From: Laspinema olomoucense D3b
GTDB lineage: Bacteria; Cyanobacteriota; Cyanobacteriia; Cyanobacteriales; Laspinemataceae
Assembly (NCBI RefSeq): GCF_025370785.1
Contig: NZ_JAMXFA010000027.1
Span: 32,112 to 96,111 of the forward strand
Length of the DNA stretch: 64,000 bases
Direction of reading: 5' to 3'
The translations under genes and the position numbers were made by a program. The stretch's first letter is position 1; every line of letters begins with the position of its first letter. Positions 43,401 through 52,314 of the stretch are shown here, in pieces. The notes under the pieces are model-generated. The model saw nothing but the letters and a program-made list of their open reading frames with translations, was not told the origin of the DNA and ran no database searches.

Positions 43401-44798
43401 ATGTCTACTTTGCTCGCTGATGCGAAAAACTTATTAGCTGAACTGATTGCCCGTTATGCCTCCCAGGTTGATTATTTGGCAATTCGCCTAGAAGAAGCGG
43501 AAGGCACCGATATCTTTTTGCGGGGTGAAAAGATTGAAACCCTAAGTGAGGGAGTCTCGATTGGGGGACAAGTCCGCGCTTGCTATCATGGCGGTTGGGG
43601 CTTTGCCAGTTTTAATCACCTGGCGGGACTGGCAGAACGGATCGAGGAAGCGATCGCGGCAGCGCGATTAGTCGGGGATGAAGAAACGATTTTAGCGCCC
43701 GTGGACCCGGTACAGATTACCTGTGAACTGTTACTCACGGGTACTGACCCGAGAAAGATTCCGATTATCGACAAAAAGAGATTGTGCGATCGCTATACGG
43801 ATATCCTGCGGCAAGTGGACCCGCGCATCACCACCACCTCGGTGCGCTACAGTGACAGTGCTCAACGCATCCTCCTGTTTACCTCGGAAGGCACAATCCT
43901 GGAACAGTCTTGGGTGGATATGGAAATGCGCTTTGCCGCTACTGCACGCAATGGGGAAACCGTCCAAACGGGACGGGAAACCACCGGGTCCCGGAAAGCT
44001 TACGAAGATTTAATCCAGCTTGATTCCCAAGTGCGAGGGGCCGCCCAAAGAGCCGTAGAAGCCCTCTCCCTACCCTCGGTGAAAGGCAACACCTACCAAG
44101 TTGTAATTGACCCAATTTTATCGGGATTGTTCGTTCATGAAGCTTTTGGACATCTTTCCGAAGCAGATATGGCTTATGAAAACCCCGATTTGCTGGAAGT
44201 GATGACCCTGGGACGCCGGTTTGGTCCTGAAGATTTGCAAATTTTTGATGGCGCGGCCCCTCCGGGTCATCGCGGGAGTTATCTTTATGATGATGAAGGC
44301 ACTCCTGCCACTACCACCCAACTCATTAAAGATGGGGTACTTGTCGGACGCCTCCACTCCCGAGAAACTGCTGGGAAACTAGAGGAAACTGCCACAGGAA
44401 ATGCCCGCTGTTTGAATTATCATTATCCTCCCATTGTTCGGATGACGAATACCTGGATCGAACGAGGAAAGACTCCGGTTCAGGATTTATTTACGGATAT
44501 TAAAGAAGGGGTTTATGCCCGAAATTGGCTGGGAGGAATGACGAATGGGGAAATGTTTACGTTCAGTGCTGGGGAAGCTTGGATGATTAGAAATGGTCAA
44601 TTAGCTGAACCTGTGCGGGATGTCACCCTTTCGGGGAATGTGTTTAGTACCTTAGCGGATATTGAGGCGATCGGGGATGATTTCTACTGGGATGAATCTG
44701 GCGGTTGCGGCAAAGGTGGACAAAATGGTTTACCTGTAGGCTGTGGCGGTCCCAGTCTGCGAATTCGCAATGTTGTGGTGGGTGGCGAGTCGGCATAG
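43401..44798 (+). CDS. tldD: TldD/PmbA family metalloprotease, TldD type
   Basis: 465 residues from ATG 43401; an in-frame start at 43344 adds 19 unlikely residues. TldD with its TldE partner forms a heterodimeric zinc protease that degrades unfolded peptides and matures some modified peptides. The metal motif HEAFGHLSEAD (H-E-x3-H) identifies the catalytic TldD subunit; GRETTGSRKAYEDL and SGGCGKGGQNGLPVGCGGP near the C-terminus are family blocks. tldE/pmbA is not immediately downstream in this window; convergent repeats follow instead. Confidence 0.9.
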   Translation: MSTLLADAKNLLAELIARYASQVDYLAIRLEEAEGTDIFLRGEKIETLSEGVSIGGQVRACYHGGWGFASFNHLAGLAERIEEAIAAARLVGDEETILAPVDPVQITCELLLTGTDPRKIPIIDKKRLCDRYTDILRQVDPRITTTSVRYSDSAQRILLFTSEGTILEQSWVDMEMRFAATARNGETVQTGRETTGSRKAYEDLIQLDSQVRGAAQRAVEALSLPSVKGNTYQVVIDPILSGLFVHEAFGHLSEADMAYENPDLLEVMTLGRRFGPEDLQIFDGAAPPGHRGSYLYDDEGTPATTTQLIKDGVLVGRLHSRETAGKLEETATGNARCLNYHYPPIVRMTNTWIERGKTPVQDLFTDIKEGVYARNWLGGMTNGEMFTFSAGEAWMIRNGQLAEPVRDVTLSGNVFSTLADIEAIGDDFYWDESGGCGKGGQNGLPVGCGGPSLRIRNVVVGGESA

Positions 44799-44830
44799 TT
44801 TTGTCCAGTTTAATGGCCAATCCCAGGACA

Positions 44831-44979
44831 AGAAACCGGGTTTCTGACTTAAATTTATGCAATGGAAAAATCGGTGATGAAGAAACCGGGTTTCTAACCC
44901 AACTCAAGGACAAGAAACCGGGTTTCTAGCCTAGATTTGTGGGAAATTGCGACAGCATTTGTCAAGAAACCCGGTTTCT
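44831..44979. repeat. Four AGAAACC(C/G)GGTTTCT palindromes
   Basis: 15-bp palindromes at 44831-44845, 44881-44895, 44913-44927 and 44965-44979 in the gap between the convergent tldD and membrane-protein genes. The first three have G and the last C at the middle position. The same palindrome recurs at 52.15-52.30 kb. Spacing is irregular (17-37 bp). A REP-type element, possibly working as a bidirectional transcription stop. Confidence 0.9.
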
Positions 44980-45038
44980 AACCGCTACTGTACCCCGGAA
45001 CTAGAAAACCACAATAGGGATTCTGACACAGCATACCC

Positions 45039-46481
45039 TTACTGAAGTGAGGGGAGGGAGGGCGGTACTTCCGATTGATACAGGTTTTCCATTTCCGCTA
45101 GGGTGGCTTCTGGGTCGCTCTGGTTGGATTTTACCACATAATTGAGTTTTAATTCTTCTAAGAAATCAGTGAGCAAGAGTTGGATTTCTTCTTGGGTTTG
45201 CCGATCGCCTAGGGCTTTCCTAAAGGCTTGATTGAACTCTTGACTGAGGCGATCGAATAGCAATCGCCCTTCTACATCGGCGTAAGAACTTTCCAAAACG
45301 GTTACGGTAGTTTGGGCTAAGTTAGAGGCCATTTGTTCGGTAAACTCTCTGGGGAAATTTCCGAATCCGGGGAATGCTTTGAGGCTTTGATAAATGGCCG
45401 AATCTTTAAAAGCACCTTCTATACTATGATGCAAAACTGCTTCTAATTCAGGCTTAATTTGCGGTAAAACTTTGTAGATGGTTAATTCCAGAAGTCGGTC
45501 GGTAATGACTTCAATTTCATTTACATTATTCAGGTCGATCGCCGGTTGGGGATTCAACAAGGATTGGGCAGCAGTTCCTTCTCGAATGGAGTCTTGCGCT
45601 TGATTGATAAAGCGAACCATCACAAATCGAGACAGGCGATCGGCTAGTTTTGCAGCAGGTTCATGGGTCATCTGGACTAAGATGCGATCGAAATTAACCA
45701 GTTGACTCTGTTGCAGCCTCACGGCAACCGGAATCACCCGCAACCCTCGCCAAAAGGGTAAAAATAATAAAACATCATACCACCGTCGCAACATGGCATC
45801 TATCCAGCGTAAGCCCGTAATCCGGCGATGCATGAAGAAGGTGCGCAGGAGAAATTCTAATCCGAACAGGCCGATAAAGAAAATATCAATTCGCCAAAAA
45901 TCATCGACTACTTGCCCAATTTTATTGATATTTCTGAAATAATTGCTGGCAATTAGGGGATTAATCTGGGATTGAAAAAAGTTCAGTTCGTCACTTAGTT
46001 TATGAGTGCTTAAATAACTAGAAGTCCAGAATTCTTGAAAAGCTTCCGAAGCATATTCTGTGCCAAGATGCTGACGCATTCTCCTTTGAATTTTGGCAAA
46101 AGTGCCGAACTTACCGGCAGCCAGAAAGGGGTTTTCTTTGAGCATTCCCTCGCTTTCATGGCGTAACGATTCCAGCAAATTCTCCACCTGCGGAGTTTGC
46201 AGGGAACTTTCGGGCTGTTGGAGTTCAAGGGTTAATTGATGGACGGTTGCTAAGTATTTTTCAGTTTCAGGATGGGGTTCAATGCCTTTAATTTTATCAT
46301 AAGCTATCACAACGGAGGGAATTTGCTGAAAATAGATATCACGCAGGGGAATATAAGAAGAATCGAACCCAACTAACAGCAAATTGATAACGGCGAGAAT
46401 CGCCATAAATTTTTTAAACCAGTCAATTGGTCCCCCGTTGTTCGGTGGTCCTGCTGGGTTGGCGGTTTGTATGGTTGGCAT
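45039..46481 (-). CDS. Conserved cyanobacterial-type membrane protein
   Basis: 480 residues. A short polar leader, one hydrophobic helix (FMAILAVINLLLVGF), a long soluble helical region with family-looking ELNFFQSQINPLI, then a second membrane segment (IDIFFIGLFGLEFLLRTFF) followed by a basic helix LFLPFWRGLRVIPVAVRL that vaguely recalls the voltage-sensor end of ion channels. The C-terminal 200 residues are soluble and helical. I do not recognise a named family. It lies 46 bp downstream of coaE on the same strand and may share its transcript. Confidence 0.65.
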   Translation of the reverse strand: MPTIQTANPAGPPNNGGPIDWFKKFMAILAVINLLLVGFDSSYIPLRDIYFQQIPSVVIAYDKIKGIEPHPETEKYLATVHQLTLELQQPESSLQTPQVENLLESLRHESEGMLKENPFLAAGKFGTFAKIQRRMRQHLGTEYASEAFQEFWTSSYLSTHKLSDELNFFQSQINPLIASNYFRNINKIGQVVDDFWRIDIFFIGLFGLEFLLRTFFMHRRITGLRWIDAMLRRWYDVLLFLPFWRGLRVIPVAVRLQQSQLVNFDRILVQMTHEPAAKLADRLSRFVMVRFINQAQDSIREGTAAQSLLNPQPAIDLNNVNEIEVITDRLLELTIYKVLPQIKPELEAVLHHSIEGAFKDSAIYQSLKAFPGFGNFPREFTEQMASNLAQTTVTVLESSYADVEGRLLFDRLSQEFNQAFRKALGDRQTQEEIQLLLTDFLEELKLNYVVKSNQSDPEATLAEMENLYQSEVPPSLPSLQ

Positions 46482-46527
46482 TTTGAAGACAGAGGTTAGT
46501 TAGAAGTAAAAGTATCCCGCTAGGGGT

Positions 46528-47136
46528 TTACTTCCTATTGTCTCTATCCTGCATCAAAGCGACATCTATCTGTTGGATGAGGTGTTCTAATGTGGAGGAG
46601 TTATCTAGGACGATATCAGCCCGATCGCATTTCTCAAATAAGGGCATTTGGCTATTAATTCTAGCTCTCGCTTGGTCTAGGGTCAATCCATCGCGTTCCA
46701 TTAATCGCTGAATCTGGCGATCGCCAGGACAAGATACCACCCAAATTTCTGTAACTAAATCCGTCATTTGTGCTTCAAACAACAACGGTATCACTAACAC
46801 TGCGGTAGACTGTTCTGGCAAGGCGGCAATCTCTCGAAGGAAGCGATCGCGCACTTGGGGATGGATTTGTTCCTCTAACCACTGTTTTTCCTGGGGTTGA
46901 TTAAACACAATCTCTCCCAACTTCTGGCGATTCAGACTGCGATCGGGCAGTAGCAACTCACTCCCATAACGCTTCACAATTTGATTCAACACTGGGGAAC
47001 CAATTTGGACCGCTTCCCGCGCATAAATATCCGCATCAAACACAGGTAATTGGTGGATATTTTTCAAATAATTAGAAACAGTAGTTTTACCCGTAGCAAT
47101 TCCACCCGTTAATCCAATTTTACGTTTGTTTTTCAT
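46528..47136 (-). CDS. coaE: Dephospho-CoA kinase
   Basis: 202 residues. Last step of coenzyme A synthesis: phosphorylates dephospho-CoA on the ribose 3' hydroxyl. P-loop GLTGGIATGKTTV at the N-terminus; the CoA-binding segment is FDADIYAREAV; LIPLLFEA motif appears as VLVIPLLFEAQMTDL; the lid is SCPGDRQIQRLMERDGLTLDQARARI. Length is typical. Found between an SLH protein gene and a membrane protein gene on the same strand. Confidence 0.95.
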   Translation of the reverse strand: MKNKRKIGLTGGIATGKTTVSNYLKNIHQLPVFDADIYAREAVQIGSPVLNQIVKRYGSELLLPDRSLNRQKLGEIVFNQPQEKQWLEEQIHPQVRDRFLREIAALPEQSTAVLVIPLLFEAQMTDLVTEIWVVSCPGDRQIQRLMERDGLTLDQARARINSQMPLFEKCDRADIVLDNSSTLEHLIQQIDVALMQDRDNRK

Positions 47137-47240
47137 TTTAAATTTTTAAACTAAAATAAATTGTTAATAGTAACGATTTTAGCCGTCACTATTAACAATC
47201 AAGAAAGAGCTGAAGTTGTTTCTAACAACAAAGGGGATGA

Positions 47241-47876
47241 TTAGTTGGGAACATCTGGAATAGTTCCGGGATTGTGTTGTTTTGCTAAATATTGACTTAA
47301 GGCATAAGCCATATCTTCACGAGTCATGGGTTGCAAGGGATTGAGCGCGTTATTGTTGCCAATATTAACTAACTCCTCAAAGATAGCTGTTGCTAGGGCT
47401 TGTCTGGCCCAATCTGGGGTTTGATAGCCATCTTGATAGGAGGTTAAAATCCGATTCACGTCGGCATCATTAAGCATTAAAACTCCAAAAGCTTGGGCGA
47501 AAATGGCAAATCCTTCGGCCCGAGTTACGGGTTGATTTGGATGGAATCTTCCGGTTAAATCGCCTTTCATAATCCCTGTTTCTAGGGCGATTTCGATGTC
47601 TCTGTAGGCCCAGTGGGAGGGAGGAACATCGGGAATTGGTTGATTTTGATTAGTAACTGTATTTCGGTTTTCCAGTTGAAAGGTTTTGACGAGAATTGAG
47701 GCGAGTTCGGCCCGGATGACTCCGCGTTCGGGATGAAATTGTCCGTCGGGATATTGAGTCATTAACCCTGATTCAATAACTTCTTGAATGGAATTAAGGG
47801 GTTGTTGTGCTCGGACGGAAATTATGCTGCTTTGTAGCAGTAAGGTGACGGAAATGAGGGTTAAAATTTTCTTCAT
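47241..47876 (-). CDS. Secreted protein with SLH domains
   Basis: 211 residues: signal peptide (KKILTLISVTLLLQSSIISV, cleavage near VRAQ-QP), then three S-layer homology repeats in succession (SGLMTQYPDGQFHPERGVIRAELASIL; TGIMKGDLTGRFHPNQPVTRAEGFAIF; a third with NALNPLQPMTREDMAYAL). SLH domains bind pyruvylated cell-wall polymer. There is no further domain, so it is a minimal wall-anchoring protein. The 104-bp gap to coaE leaves room for separate transcription. Confidence 0.85.
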   Translation of the reverse strand: MKKILTLISVTLLLQSSIISVRAQQPLNSIQEVIESGLMTQYPDGQFHPERGVIRAELASILVKTFQLENRNTVTNQNQPIPDVPPSHWAYRDIEIALETGIMKGDLTGRFHPNQPVTRAEGFAIFAQAFGVLMLNDADVNRILTSYQDGYQTPDWARQALATAIFEELVNIGNNNALNPLQPMTREDMAYALSQYLAKQHNPGTIPDVPN

Positions 47877-48481
47877 AGCGGGAGGATAGTGCTCTCAATA
47901 GGGTTAGGGTTGAGCGCGTTTTGTGTGAAGGGTCAGGAATCTAGGTGTTATGGAGTCTGGCGTGGGGGGTCGCGATCGCTCTATGTTAGGTCCCTCACCT
48001 CCCTAAACAGCGCTATGGGATAGAACTACAACGGGGGTTTGACCCCGGGAGGATTTTCTGGTAGGATTGCCCTGCTTAAGTGACGATTCCCATTATGCGA
48101 TCGCCAGGGGCGCAAGGCAAGGAAGTCGTTTATCTATCTGGGGAGGGGATTTGGGGCTTCTGGAAAAAAAAGTTTGGGGTTTAGCTTGAACTCTTTTGAA
48201 AACTACGATACAATGGAGCACAGCCATAATGCCTAATTCTACCCCACTCCAAGCCGGAAGAGGGCAAGCACCGTCTCTAGCCTAAGATGAGACCAAACCT
48301 GAGAGCCGACTAGAGGCCACAGTCTCTAGGGAACCTTACCGGAACCAACCCGTCTCCATCTCCGTAATTTCACGTACAGAGAAAGTTCCGTAATTTTACG
48401 GAGTTAGATCGAGCGATTCCACCGATGATTTTTCCCGGGATGAGCTCCAGAATAGTAAACATAGAGTTCAGGTAAAAGATT
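47877..48481 (+). promoter_or_regulatory. Long structured leader region of the 60-residue gene
   Basis: 600 bp without genes. Between 48270 and 48405 there is a series of small hairpins: GTCTC/GAGAC (48273-48277, 48289-48293), CTAGAG/CTCTAG (48310-48315, 48324-48329), and the palindrome TCCGTAATTTTACGGA (48387-48402), whose left part is repeated at 48360. CGGGG/CCCCG occurs near 48030-48045. The density just before a small gene suggests a structured 5' untranslated region or separate RNA. No known RNA class recognised. Confidence 0.35.
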
Positions 48482-48664
48482 ATGCAAGTTACAGCAACCG
48501 TCCGGGATATGTTCATCAATGCTTCTTTGTCTCAGCAAATCAGCTTCCACGACTGGGTACTTTTAAACGCATTACCGGAGTCTAACCTTTCTCAAGAAGA
48601 GAGACGCATGATCAAGCGCTTACTGCACAGCGTGAGACGAGGTTGGTTTAGGGTGCTAAGCTAA
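48482..48664 (+). CDS. Small basic protein, unknown function
   Basis: 60 residues, beginning MQVTATVRDMFINASLSQQI and ending in a basic helix (MIKRLLHSVRRGWFRVL). No signal peptide or membrane helix. It resembles small conserved cyanobacterial proteins of unknown function. A gene is supported by its own terminator 29 bp after the stop, by AGGTAAAAG upstream and by the preceding structured leader. The basic tail could bind nucleic acid, as inference. Confidence 0.6.
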   Translation: MQVTATVRDMFINASLSQQISFHDWVLLNALPESNLSQEERRMIKRLLHSVRRGWFRVLS

Positions 48665-48692
48665 ACCAGACCTGAGAGCAATTTTCTCAAGT

Positions 48693-48717
48693 CCGGTTTC
48701 GCAAAAACCGGCTTTTT
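48693..48717 (+). terminator. Rho-independent terminator
   Basis: CCGGTTT (48693-48699), loop CGCAA, AAACCGG (48705-48711), then CTTTTT. It closes the transcript of the 60-residue gene, facing the convergent cobA-hemD gene. Confidence 0.85.
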
Positions 48718-48742
48718 CTGTAGAAAGGGTCAATGAATCCCC

Positions 48743-50353
48743 TCACAAGTTATCAGAGAGTAAGGCTTGTAGCAAGCCATCCAAGGTATATTCCTGAGCT
48801 TCCACATCGACTCGTCCGAGTAATTCATAACAGGTTTTTGAGGTCTGCGGACCAATTGAAGCAATTCGCACTTTGTTTAATAAGCTTTGCCAAGGTTGCT
48901 CACCACTCCTAGATTTGCGATCGAGTAATTGACAAAAGTTTCGCACGGTTTTGGAACTGGCAAAGGTGAGGATATCAATGCGTCTGTGTTGCAGTGCGTT
49001 CCATGCTTCCGGCGCGATCGCATCGGGACAACCGGACTCATAAGCAGCAACTTCTTCCACAATCGCACCTTGAGTCGTAAACTCCGTCACCAATACTTCT
49101 CGTCCCCCGGTTTCTACCCGAGGAAACAAGATTTTTTGTCCCGATACATTCTCGGGAAATTGTTCCACCAGGGAATCTGCCACAAAATCCGGGGGAATAT
49201 AATCCGCTGTTAAACTCCGCTGTTGTAAGGTGGCAGCAGTTTTTTTGCCAACGACTGCAATTTTAACGCCTGCCAAGATGCGAGTATCTTTTCCGGTGGC
49301 AAGAAGGCGATCGCAGAAGTAATCCACGGCATTGGCAGAGGTGAGAATTAACCAGTCAAAGTCGGAAATTCGGGCGATCGCACGATCCAGCGACTCCCAA
49401 CTGGAGGGAGGACGAATTTCCAACGCTGGCATTTCAATTACCGTTGCACCCGCAGCGGTTAGCATTTCCGTAAAGGTACTCGATTGTCCTGCCGATCGCG
49501 TGACGAGAACCGTTTTTCCCGTTAACCCCGAGGCAGAATGAGGGGAAGAATTTGTAGAGTGAGATGAATAGTTAGACATGGAAACAGAGTCAGCAGAATC
49601 AGGGGAGAGTGGACGACGAGAGGGGGAATTCGGAAGCAGATAGTCGCGCAATTTGACCACTTCGCCAATCACCATCACCGCAGGAGAGAGAGATTCCCCT
49701 CGGGTGCGATCGCGGATATCAACTAAGGTTCCTATCCAGACAAACTGACGACTGGTACCACAAGCGCGAATAATGGCGATAGGAGTTTGGGGGGATTTGC
49801 CATGTTGCAGCAACTGCCGGAGGATTTCATCCAGTTGCCGAGTCCCCATCAAAATGACAAGCGTCGGCATTCGTGTCAGGGTTTCCCAGTCGAGGCGATC
49901 GCAATCATGTCCCGTCACCACCGTAAACGAATGACTCATCACCGGATCAGTGAGGGGAATTCCCGCCAGTAACGGTCCCGCTAACGCCGAAGAAATGCCA
50001 GGGATGACTTCATAGGCACATCTTGCCGCCTTCAACGCCTGGATTTCCTCCGTACAGCGTCCGAAAATAAAGGGGTCTCCACTTTTCAGGCGAACCACCC
50101 GCTTACCTTGCTGACATTGCGCCACCAGGAGGCGATCGATATCCCCCTGTTGCCAACTCGGTTGTCCACCGCGTTTGCCGACATGGATCCGCTGACAACC
50201 GGCAGGAGCTAATTGCAGCAATTGCTCATCAATCAGGGCATCATACACGATCGCCTCAGCTTCTGCCAACAATTGCCGCGATCGCACCGTTAAATAGGCA
50301 GCATCACCGGGTCCTGCACCCACCAAATAGACAATTCCCCCTGTTTCAGTCAC
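48743..50353 (-). CDS. cobA-hemD: Fused uroporphyrinogen-III C-methyltransferase / uroporphyrinogen-III synthase
   Basis: 536 residues. The N-terminal half (about 1-245) is the SAM-dependent methyltransferase that makes precorrin-2 for sirohaem and cobalamin: VYLVGAGPGDAAYLTVR, VVRLKSGDPFIFGR, IPGISSALAGPLLAGIPLT and the late motif TLVILMG. A Ser/Pro-rich linker follows, then uroporphyrinogen-III synthase (about 275-536): GKTVLVTRSAGQSSTFTEML, WLILTSANAVDYF, KIAVVGKKTA, ILTFASSKTVRNF and IASIGPQTSKTC. HemD makes the substrate of CobA, so the fusion joins consecutive steps at the tetrapyrrole branch point. The fusion is known in other bacteria. Confidence 0.93.
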   Translation of the reverse strand: MTETGGIVYLVGAGPGDAAYLTVRSRQLLAEAEAIVYDALIDEQLLQLAPAGCQRIHVGKRGGQPSWQQGDIDRLLVAQCQQGKRVVRLKSGDPFIFGRCTEEIQALKAARCAYEVIPGISSALAGPLLAGIPLTDPVMSHSFTVVTGHDCDRLDWETLTRMPTLVILMGTRQLDEILRQLLQHGKSPQTPIAIIRACGTSRQFVWIGTLVDIRDRTRGESLSPAVMVIGEVVKLRDYLLPNSPSRRPLSPDSADSVSMSNYSSHSTNSSPHSASGLTGKTVLVTRSAGQSSTFTEMLTAAGATVIEMPALEIRPPSSWESLDRAIARISDFDWLILTSANAVDYFCDRLLATGKDTRILAGVKIAVVGKKTAATLQQRSLTADYIPPDFVADSLVEQFPENVSGQKILFPRVETGGREVLVTEFTTQGAIVEEVAAYESGCPDAIAPEAWNALQHRRIDILTFASSKTVRNFCQLLDRKSRSGEQPWQSLLNKVRIASIGPQTSKTCYELLGRVDVEAQEYTLDGLLQALLSDNL

Positions 50354-50508
50354 AATTACTTGTCCCTTTTGACATCCTCAGACGGTATCTTAACCTGATT
50401 AGGGTGGCACTGCCGCCTTTTGTGGCAATTCTCCCCTTCACCCTGACTAAACCGCAACTCATATAGTATTTTCGATCAGGAGTGCTTCATCGAAAATCAC
50501 CTGAAACC

Positions 50509-51324
50509 ATGTCAAACCCCCAGCAAACCATCTCCCTCCTTTGTCCCACGCGAGGACGTCCGGAACAGGCATTACGACTTGCTTTGAGCGTGTTAAACAC
50601 GGCATCTCAACCCCAGCGAGTCGAACTGCTGTTTTATGTAGATGATGACGACAGGAAACAATCTGAGTATTTGGAGGTGTTTAAAACCCATAAACCGAAA
50701 TTGGACCGATTTCGCCGCTGTGGGTTTTTATTAGGAGAGGCGATCGGGATTTCCAAAGCATGGAACGAGCTCGCCAGTCGCTGCCAAGGTAACCTCCTAA
50801 TTATGGCAGCCGATGACCAAACTTACAACGATTTTGGATGGGACGATCGCCTCGACATCGAAACCCAGAAATATCCCGATGAGATCTTTTGTATGTGGTT
50901 TAACGAGGGACATTGGCAAGAAAAACTCTGCACCTTCCCCATCGTTTCCCGTAAATGGTGTCAAACATTAGGCTATTTTACCACCGGATTATTTGAATGC
51001 CTCTATGATGATATGTGGATTTGGGAAATTGCCAAACGAGTCGGCAGATTGCACTACATTCCCGATATCCTAACCGAACATTTACACTGGGGATATGGTA
51101 AAGCAGAAATCGATGAAACCTATCAGCATAAACAAGTCGATGCCAACAAAAAGTTAAAACCCGCAGTCTATCGAGACATGGACTTATATTGCCGAACCGT
51201 TCCCTATCGAGAAACCGATGCCAGACGCATTGCTGCCGTCATGCAAGGAAAAGTTTACCTCTACCCCGCACAGTTAATGGTCCCCGGCAAATCCACCATC
51301 TTCGATCGCCGAGACAAAGATTAA
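50509..51324 (+). CDS. Glycosyltransferase-like protein (GT-A fold)
   Basis: 271 residues from ATG 50509; a GTG at 50482 is in frame but its AGGA abuts the start. The N-terminus ISLLCPTRGRPEQALRLALSV and the acidic VELLFYVDDDD resemble the nucleotide-sugar and metal site of family 2 glycosyltransferases; LLIMAADDQTY and YDDMWIWEIAKRVGRLHYI follow. Substrate unknown. A hairpin repeat with T-rich tail lies 11 bp past the stop and may terminate it. Confidence 0.72.
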   Translation: MSNPQQTISLLCPTRGRPEQALRLALSVLNTASQPQRVELLFYVDDDDRKQSEYLEVFKTHKPKLDRFRRCGFLLGEAIGISKAWNELASRCQGNLLIMAADDQTYNDFGWDDRLDIETQKYPDEIFCMWFNEGHWQEKLCTFPIVSRKWCQTLGYFTTGLFECLYDDMWIWEIAKRVGRLHYIPDILTEHLHWGYGKAEIDETYQHKQVDANKKLKPAVYRDMDLYCRTVPYRETDARRIAAVMQGKVYLYPAQLMVPGKSTIFDRRDKD

Positions 51325-51334
51325 TTTTCTCTTA

Positions 51335-51395
51335 AGTTCGTAGTAACGACTTCAGTCGTTCTTTTTCTTAGTTCGTAGTAACGACTTCAGTCGTT
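51335..51395. repeat. Two 26-bp direct repeats with hairpin
   Basis: A 26-bp sequence starting AGTTCGTAGTAACGACTTCA occurs at 51335-51360 and 51370-51395. Each contains the AACGACT-TC-AGTCGTT palindrome followed by T-rich sequence, so they can also act as terminators after the glycosyltransferase gene. Confidence 0.88.
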
Positions 51396-51425
51396 ATTTT
51401 CTCCCCAATTTCCCCAGGGTAACCC

Positions 51426-51746
51426 ATGCAAAATACCTGTTCAACTCTCTTACCCACCCTTCGGACTTATTTTCAAACCCTGTATGGAAAAAAGCTCGAA
51501 CAATTAATTCTCTATGGTTCCCAAGCGAGAGGCGATGCGAAACCCGATTCAGATATTGACATTTTAGTCATTTTGACTGATCCAGTGGATGCCTGGACAG
51601 AAATTGATCGCACCAGTCAATTTATTGCCAACTTGTGTTTAGAACATACCGTGGTAATTTCTACGGCCTTTGTTTCTTCCCATCGGTTTCAGCAAGAGAA
51701 AAGTCCTTTTTTTCTAAACGTTCATCGAGAAGGAGTGACGCTTTGA
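51426..51746 (+). CDS. MNT-type nucleotidyltransferase (antitoxin of MNT/HEPN pair)
   Basis: 106 residues. Minimal nucleotidyltransferase with the GS...D.D motif LILYGSQARGDAKPDSDIDI (Gly31-Ser32, Asp43, Asp45). In MntA/HepT systems this protein transfers AMP to the HEPN toxin and inactivates it. Its stop codon overlaps the TTG start of the HEPN gene, giving translational coupling. Order MNT then HEPN and overlap are typical of such modules. Confidence 0.85.
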   Translation: MQNTCSTLLPTLRTYFQTLYGKKLEQLILYGSQARGDAKPDSDIDILVILTDPVDAWTEIDRTSQFIANLCLEHTVVISTAFVSSHRFQQEKSPFFLNVHREGVTL

Positions 51747-52114
51747 TCCCCGAACAAATCGCCTTGCTAAAAAAAGCTCAAGACAGCCTTCAGGCTGCAA
51801 AATTATTGCTTGACAATCATTTGTATGATATTTCAGCTTCACGGGCTTATTATACGATGTTTTATGTAGCTGAAGCCTTTTTATTAGGGGACGGACTCGC
51901 TTTTTCGAGTCATGCGGCGGTGATTTCTGCATTGGGGCGAGACTTTGCGCGAACTGGAAGAATTCCGGTAGAATTTCACCGTTACCTCATTGATGCTCAA
52001 AACAAACGGAACCAAGCTGATTATGATATTAATACTGAAATTACAGAATCTCAAGCCAATGAACAAATTAATCGGGCAGAAGAGTTTTTAAAGTTAGGTG
52101 AAACTCAACTTTGA
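51743..52114 (+). CDS. HEPN domain protein (toxin partner of MNT)
   Basis: 123 residues. TTG at 51743 is chosen because AGAAGGAG stands seven bases upstream and the start overlaps the MNT stop (TTGA); a longer frame from 51635 would read through the MNT gene. HEPN fold of the PF05168 type: LLKKAQDSLQAAKLLLDNHLYDISASRAYYTMFYVAEAFLL pattern with the YYTMFY core, then SHAAVISALGRDF. The strict R-x4-6-H ribonuclease motif is not evident, as in many HEPN proteins of this subgroup. Likely toxin half of a toxin-antitoxin pair. Confidence 0.8.
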   Translation: MIPEQIALLKKAQDSLQAAKLLLDNHLYDISASRAYYTMFYVAEAFLLGDGLAFSSHAAVISALGRDFARTGRIPVEFHRYLIDAQNKRNQADYDINTEITESQANEQINRAEEFLKLGETQL

Positions 52115-52151
52115 CTTTTTTGAAGTAGACATAAGGCAATTTTTAGAAACT

Positions 52152-52304
52152 AGAAACCGGGTTTCTGCAATAACTGTTGCCTCCTCGCCTAAATTGATGA
52201 AAGAAACCCGGTTTCTAACCCCCTACAAGAGGACCAGAAACCGGGTTTCTGCAATAACTGTTGCCTCCTCGCCTAAATTGATGAAAGAAACCCGGTTTCT
52301 AACC
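52152..52304. repeat. Duplicated 65-bp unit with AGAAACC(C/G)GGTTTCT ends
   Basis: Palindromes at 52152-52166, 52202-52216, 52236-52250 and 52286-52300. The first two with the 35 bp between them are exactly repeated as the last two (period 84 bp). In each unit the left palindrome has G and the right has C at the middle base, so the unit is itself bounded by inverted ends. Related to the cluster at 44.83-44.98 kb. Confidence 0.92.
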
Positions 52305-52314
52305 CTAATCAAAT

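Noticed and set aside
44831..44979. Possible CRISPR array
   Set aside because: Repeats are only 15 bp and palindromic, spacing varies from 17 to 37 bp, and no cas genes are present.
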